64,000 bases of DNA. Origin: Microbulbifer taiwanensis. GTDB taxonomy: Bacteria; Pseudomonadota; Gammaproteobacteria; Pseudomonadales; Cellvibrionaceae. Position numbers and translations under genes: made by a program. The stretch covers positions 1 through 64,000 of the forward strand of contig NZ_JACZFR010000001.1 of the NCBI RefSeq assembly GCF_014904815.1. Reading direction: 5' to 3'. This document shows positions 60,668 to 64,000 of this stretch, in pieces. The stretch's first letter is position 1. Each line of letters starts with the position of its first letter. Under the pieces are notes generated by a model. That model worked only from the letters and a program-made list of their open reading frames with translations. It did no database searches and was not told the DNA's origin.

Positions 60668-61978
60668 ATGTCCGAACTGAAAACCGAAGCCTTCTGGATG
60701 CCCTTTACCCCCAATCGCACTTTCAAGTCCGCGCCGCGGATTGTCGAGCGCGCCGAGGGTATCTACCTGACCGAAAAGGGCGGCCGCCAGATTATCGATG
60801 CCACCGCCGGCCTATGGTGTTCCAACGCCGGTCACTGCCGCGCGGAAATCGCCGAGGCCATTCACCAGCAGGCGAAGACGCTGGATTACAGCTCCATCTT
60901 CAACTTCGGCCACGAGCTGAGTTTTGAGTACGCCGAGCGCCTGGTAAAGCATACCCCGGATGGCATCGACCATGTGTTCTTCGGCAACTCCGGTTCCGAG
61001 GCGGTGGAGAGTGCACTGAAAATTGCCCTGCAATACCAGCGCGCCCGCGGCAAGGGTACCCGCACCATGTTTATCGGCCGCGAGAAGGGGTACCACGGGG
61101 TGAACTTCGGCGGTATCTCCGTCGGCGGCCTGCCGCCCAACTACCAGACCTTCGGCCAGCCGGTGAAATCCAACCATATGCGCCACACGCTGGATATAGA
61201 GCGCAATGCCTTCAGCCGCGGCCTGCCGGAGCACGGCGTGGAACTGGCGGAAGACCTGGAGCGTCTTGTCGCTTTCCATGGCGCCGACCAGATTGCAGCG
61301 GTGATTGTCGAGCCCTTCGCCGGTGCCGGTGGTGTGATACTGCCGCCGAAAGGCTACCTGCAGCGCCTGCGCGAAATCTGCGACAAGCACGACCTGCTGT
61401 TGATCTTCGACGAGGTGATTTCCGGCTGGGGGCGCACCGGTTCCGCCTTTGCCTCCACCGAATTCGGCGTGACCCCGGATATGATCACCTCCGCCAAGGG
61501 CATCACCAACGCGGCGGTACCGCTGGGTGCCGTGTTCGTGAAGGATGAAATCTACAAGACGGTGATGAACGCGGCTCCGGAAGGCATGGTGGAGTTTTTC
61601 CATGGCTACACCTACTCCGCGCACCCGGTGGCCTGCGCCGCGGGTATGGCGACACTGGATATCTACGAGCGCGAGGGCCTGCTGACCCGCGCCAGTGGCG
61701 ATATCGGCAAGCACTGGGAAAATGCCCTGCACAGCCTCGCCGACCTGGGCAATGTGATCGACGTGCGCAACTACGGTCTTGTCGGCGCTATCGAATTGCG
61801 CGCGCCGGACGAGCTGAAAGGCAAGTTCGGTGGCAAGGTCTCCGGCATGGCCTGGGACGCCGGTGTTATGGCGCGCGGTATCGGCGATGCCCTGTGCATG
61901 TCGCCGCCGCTGATTATCGAGGCGCACGAGATAGATGCAATCGTCGACAAGCTGCGCGGCGTCATCAGTTCGCTATAA
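60668..61978 (+). CDS. omega-amino acid (beta-alanine):pyruvate aminotransferase-type enzyme
   Basis: 436 residues of the class III PLP aminotransferases, close to BauA/AptA. Sequence marks are FWMPFTPNRTFKSAPRIVERAEGIYL, DATAGLWCSNAGHCRAEIAEAI, FFGNSGSEAVESALKIALQY, the PLP-binding DEVISGWGRTGS, the Lys in SAKGITNAAVPLGAVF and HGYTYSAHPVACAA. It transfers an amino group from beta-alanine, GABA-like or taurine-like donors to pyruvate. With the semialdehyde dehydrogenase before it, the pair turns an omega-amino acid into a dicarboxylate. Confidence 0.9.
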   Translation: MSELKTEAFWMPFTPNRTFKSAPRIVERAEGIYLTEKGGRQIIDATAGLWCSNAGHCRAEIAEAIHQQAKTLDYSSIFNFGHELSFEYAERLVKHTPDGIDHVFFGNSGSEAVESALKIALQYQRARGKGTRTMFIGREKGYHGVNFGGISVGGLPPNYQTFGQPVKSNHMRHTLDIERNAFSRGLPEHGVELAEDLERLVAFHGADQIAAVIVEPFAGAGGVILPPKGYLQRLREICDKHDLLLIFDEVISGWGRTGSAFASTEFGVTPDMITSAKGITNAAVPLGAVFVKDEIYKTVMNAAPEGMVEFFHGYTYSAHPVACAAGMATLDIYEREGLLTRASGDIGKHWENALHSLADLGNVIDVRNYGLVGAIELRAPDELKGKFGGKVSGMAWDAGVMARGIGDALCMSPPLIIEAHEIDAIVDKLRGVISSL

Positions 61979-61982
61979 GCAG

Positions 61983-62009
61983 AAGTGTAATTATATAACT
62001 ACACTTTTA
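61983..62009 (+). terminator. AT-rich hairpin after the aminotransferase gene
   Basis: AAGTGTA and TACACTT pair around an AT-rich centre and are followed by TTTTAT. Lies 5 bases after the stop codon. Confidence 0.7.
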
Positions 62010-62010
62010 T

Positions 62011-62080
62011 GAAGCGGCCCAGGGCCGCGACCACAGTCTTTGCAGAGTCGACTGTCAGGTCGCGTCCATGGGCCGCTCTC
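62011..62080. repeat. extragenic palindrome, family B (diverged)
   Basis: GAAGCGGCCCAGGGCCGCGA at the left and GGTCGCGTCCATGGGCCGCT at the right are imperfect complements, related to the copy at 17864. Confidence 0.7.
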
Positions 62081-62178
62081 TGTTCGGATATTTGTTATTG
62101 GGAAAAATTCCCAAAAAATTGGTTTTCCGTGGCCGGCGACACTTAAATAAATGGAGCTGTGCAACCGGGGACCGATGT

Positions 62179-62757
62179 ATGTCTGCCGAGACCAATCTCT
62201 CCACCCGCCCGATTCTCCGAGTGCTCACCGACAACTGGTGGCTGCTGCTGCTGCGCGGCATCTGCGCGGTGATCTTCGGCCTACTCACGTTTATCTGGCC
62301 GGGTCTCTCGCTGCTGACCCTGGTACTGCTCTTCGGTATCTACGTCCTGCTCGACGGCTTCCTGTCCCTGGTCGCGGCGGTACTCGGTCGACACAAGTCC
62401 ACGCCGCTGTGGTGGCTGATTGTCGCCGGGCTGGTCAGTGTCGCCGCCGGTATAGTGACCTTTATGTATCCGCAGGTCACCGCGCTGGTGCTGGTCATCT
62501 TTATCGGCGTCTGGGCCCTGGTGCGCGGACTCTTCGAAATAGCCGGCGCCATGATGCTGCGCAAGGAAATCAGGAACGAGTGGCTGCTGATCGCCGCCGG
62601 GCTGCTGTCGGTGATATTCGGCTTGGCGATACTCTTCAATCCCGGCGCCGGTGCACTGGCGCTGGTGTGGCTGATCGGCGCCTATGTGATGCTGCTCGGC
62701 TTTGCGATGATCTGGTTGGCATTGCGGTTGCGCAAGCACCACGAGACCAGTTCCTAA
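62179..62757 (+). CDS. HdeD-like DUF308 membrane protein
   Basis: The internal ATG at 62179 (GGGGAC upstream) opens a 192-residue protein; the longer frame runs through a repeat. About six hydrophobic helices in three related pairs are seen: NWWLLLLRGICAVIFGLLTFIWPGLSLLTLVLLFGIYVLLDG, then VAGLVSVAAGIVTFMYPQVTAL, then AAGLLSVIFGLAILFNPGAGAL. This is the DUF308 repeat of HdeD, an E. coli acid-resistance membrane protein. Function in this organism is presumed similar but unproven. Confidence 0.88.
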   Translation: MSAETNLSTRPILRVLTDNWWLLLLRGICAVIFGLLTFIWPGLSLLTLVLLFGIYVLLDGFLSLVAAVLGRHKSTPLWWLIVAGLVSVAAGIVTFMYPQVTALVLVIFIGVWALVRGLFEIAGAMMLRKEIRNEWLLIAAGLLSVIFGLAILFNPGAGALALVWLIGAYVMLLGFAMIWLALRLRKHHETSS

Positions 62758-62766
62758 ATCCTCTAT

Positions 62767-62858
62767 CGTCATTCCGGCGAAGGCCGCAATCCAGGTGCCT
62801 CGAAACTGGATACCGGTACCGGATCAAGTCCGGCACAGGCTCTTCGCCGGTATGACGA
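62767..62858. repeat. REP-like element, family A
   Basis: CGTCATTCCGGCGAAGGCCG at the left and CTTCGCCGGTATGACG at the right, with the central GATACCGGTACCGGATCAAG block also found at 60501. Confidence 0.82.
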
Positions 62859-62989
62859 AAAATCTGCTGAGGGATAACCCTGTGTTCGCCCTCAGCCCCG
62901 CGGCCTCCTACGCGCTTGATTTGCGCGCATCACCGGGGGCATTATTCTTGCAACCATAACAATAAGTGCGTAACAGCAACGGCTCTACC

Positions 62990-64000
62990 ATGGCAGAATC
63001 ACTGATCGTACTGGACCCGCAGGCGGACAAGAGCCTGCAGACACAGATACGGGAAAAAATCATCCAGGGCATTCTGTCCGGCAGCATCCCCGCCGGCCAC
63101 AAGATGCCGTCCTCGCGCCGCATGGCGGAACAGCTGGGGGTCGCGCGCAATACCGTAGTGCTCGCCTATCAGCAGCTGGTGGACGACAGCTTCCTGGTCA
63201 CCCGCGAGCGCAGTGGTTTCTATGTCAACGAGGCGATTCTGCAGCAGGGAGTGATCAGCCACACGGGCGCCGCCGCGGTGGCGAGCAGCGGCGATGTGGA
63301 CCGGGCCTTCTGGCGCGGGCACTGCAATCCGGTTTCCGTCAGCCGCCGCGCACTGCAATCGCGCCCGGCCAACTGGCTGCAGTATCCGTTTCCATTTGTC
63401 AGCAACGAATACGATCCGCGCCTTTACCCCGGGGCTGAGTGGCGCGAGTGCACCCGGGATATCTACGCCGGGCGCGAAGTGGCCCAGTGGGCCACCCTCG
63501 GCGCCAACGAGGACGACCGCCAGCTGGTGGAACAGATCTGTACCCGCCTGCTGCCGCGCCGCGGCATCTATGTGGAGCCGGGGCAGATACTGCTGACCAG
63601 CGGCCTGCAGCAGGCCTGCTATCTGCTCGGGCAATTACTGCTCAACAGCAATCGCGCAGTGGGACTGGTGCAGCCTGCCTGCACGGAAACCGAGGAGATT
63701 TTCCGCCGCACCGGGGCCCGGCTCGCATCGCTGCCCCAGGATGGCGACGGCCCGCTGCTCGGAGAGGAATTGCAAAACAGCGATTGCTGTTTCCTGCAAC
63801 CCAACGCCCACAACCCCACCGCGGTGACTACCAGCCTGGAGCGCCGCCGCCAGCTTTTGCAGTGGGCGCTGGCGCAGGGCTCGGTGATTATCGAGAACGA
63901 CTGCGATCACGAATTCTGCTACCACGGTAACCCGCTGCCGCCGATCAAGAGTATGAGCGGTGGCGACTCGGTGATTTATCTCTACCAGTTCCCGAAGGTG
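62990..64000 (+). CDS. MocR-type GntR/aminotransferase regulator (3' partial)
   Basis: From ATG 62990 the frame is open to the right edge (337 codons visible; the family is usually 450-500). Residues 10-80 are a GntR-type winged helix (LQTQIREKIIQGILSGSIPAG, MPSSRRMAEQLGVARNTVVLAYQQLVDDSFLVT). After a linker an aminotransferase-fold domain begins near residue 175 (GQILLTSGLQQACYLLGQLLL, NAHNPTAVTTSLERRRQLL). MocR/GabR/TauR regulators bind PLP and control genes of amino-compound or vitamin B6 metabolism. Its target cannot be seen because the window ends. Confidence 0.88.
   Translation, partial: MAESLIVLDPQADKSLQTQIREKIIQGILSGSIPAGHKMPSSRRMAEQLGVARNTVVLAYQQLVDDSFLVTRERSGFYVNEAILQQGVISHTGAAAVASSGDVDRAFWRGHCNPVSVSRRALQSRPANWLQYPFPFVSNEYDPRLYPGAEWRECTRDIYAGREVAQWATLGANEDDRQLVEQICTRLLPRRGIYVEPGQILLTSGLQQACYLLGQLLLNSNRAVGLVQPACTETEEIFRRTGARLASLPQDGDGPLLGEELQNSDCCFLQPNAHNPTAVTTSLERRRQLLQWALAQGSVIIENDCDHEFCYHGNPLPPIKSMSGGDSVIYLYQFPKV

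Overview
The window is GC-rich chromosomal DNA of a free-living, probably marine gammaproteobacterium. The secreted proteases, a TonB-dependent receptor of the EVTVTAQKR type, the RHS remnant, the extragenic repeat families and the Pseudomonas-like pgk/fba enzymes fit a Cellvibrionales/Microbulbifer-like organism. That assignment is inference from gene style. No rRNA or tRNA gene, CRISPR array or insertion sequence was recognised.

Layout. 1-1.65 kb: an AT-richer island with the C-terminal tip of an RHS-type toxin and a small lipoprotein. 1.65-13 kb: envelope and secretion functions (DUF2884 protein, HExxHxxGxxH metalloprotease, transglutaminase-like protein with DUF350, lipid-anchored SPFH protein with a membrane partner, subtilisin-like protease, M16 lipoprotein). 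13-23 kb: housekeeping metabolism (stand-alone alpha/beta hydrolase with a CPXCG protein, pgk, fba, rarD, serA, FAH-family hydrolase, aldehyde dehydrogenase). 23-27 kb: small stress or accessory proteins (DUF2007, VOC, SIMPL, SpoIIAA-like, TerC). 27-32.5 kb: a tightly overlapping efflux operon (AI-2E family, NodT, HlyD, DUF2955, two-helix potassium channel).

32.6-45 kb: a catabolic cluster opened by a divergent AraC regulator, with quinone oxidoreductase, TauD/TfdA dioxygenase, BKACE enzyme, MFS carrier, DsbA-like protein, YeiH exporter, TonB receptor, acyl-CoA ligase and RBBP9-like hydrolase. The promoter regions of the first gene and of the receptor share a direct-repeat operator (TGTCG twice, 21 bp apart) followed by CCTAAAGT at an identical distance. 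A third copy of the repeat lies closer to araC. This supports one regulon and a substrate-uptake-plus-degradation system that I cannot match to a described pathway.

45-54.5 kb: two paralogous secreted SxxK serine hydrolases, an ATP-grasp protein, a lipase-like hydrolase and several small proteins. 55.2-57.7 kb: an integron gene-cassette array without an integrase. Five small minus-strand genes are separated by attC-like sites of 60-120 bp, and one cassette encodes a HEPN-like protein with an R-x5-H motif. 57.8-64 kb: a LysR regulator divergent from an aldehyde dehydrogenase and an omega-amino-acid aminotransferase, then an HdeD-like protein and a MocR-type regulator cut by the window end.

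Start codons were moved from the longest open frame where a signal peptide, lipobox, Shine-Dalgarno sequence or family length argued for an internal start. Each such case is stated.
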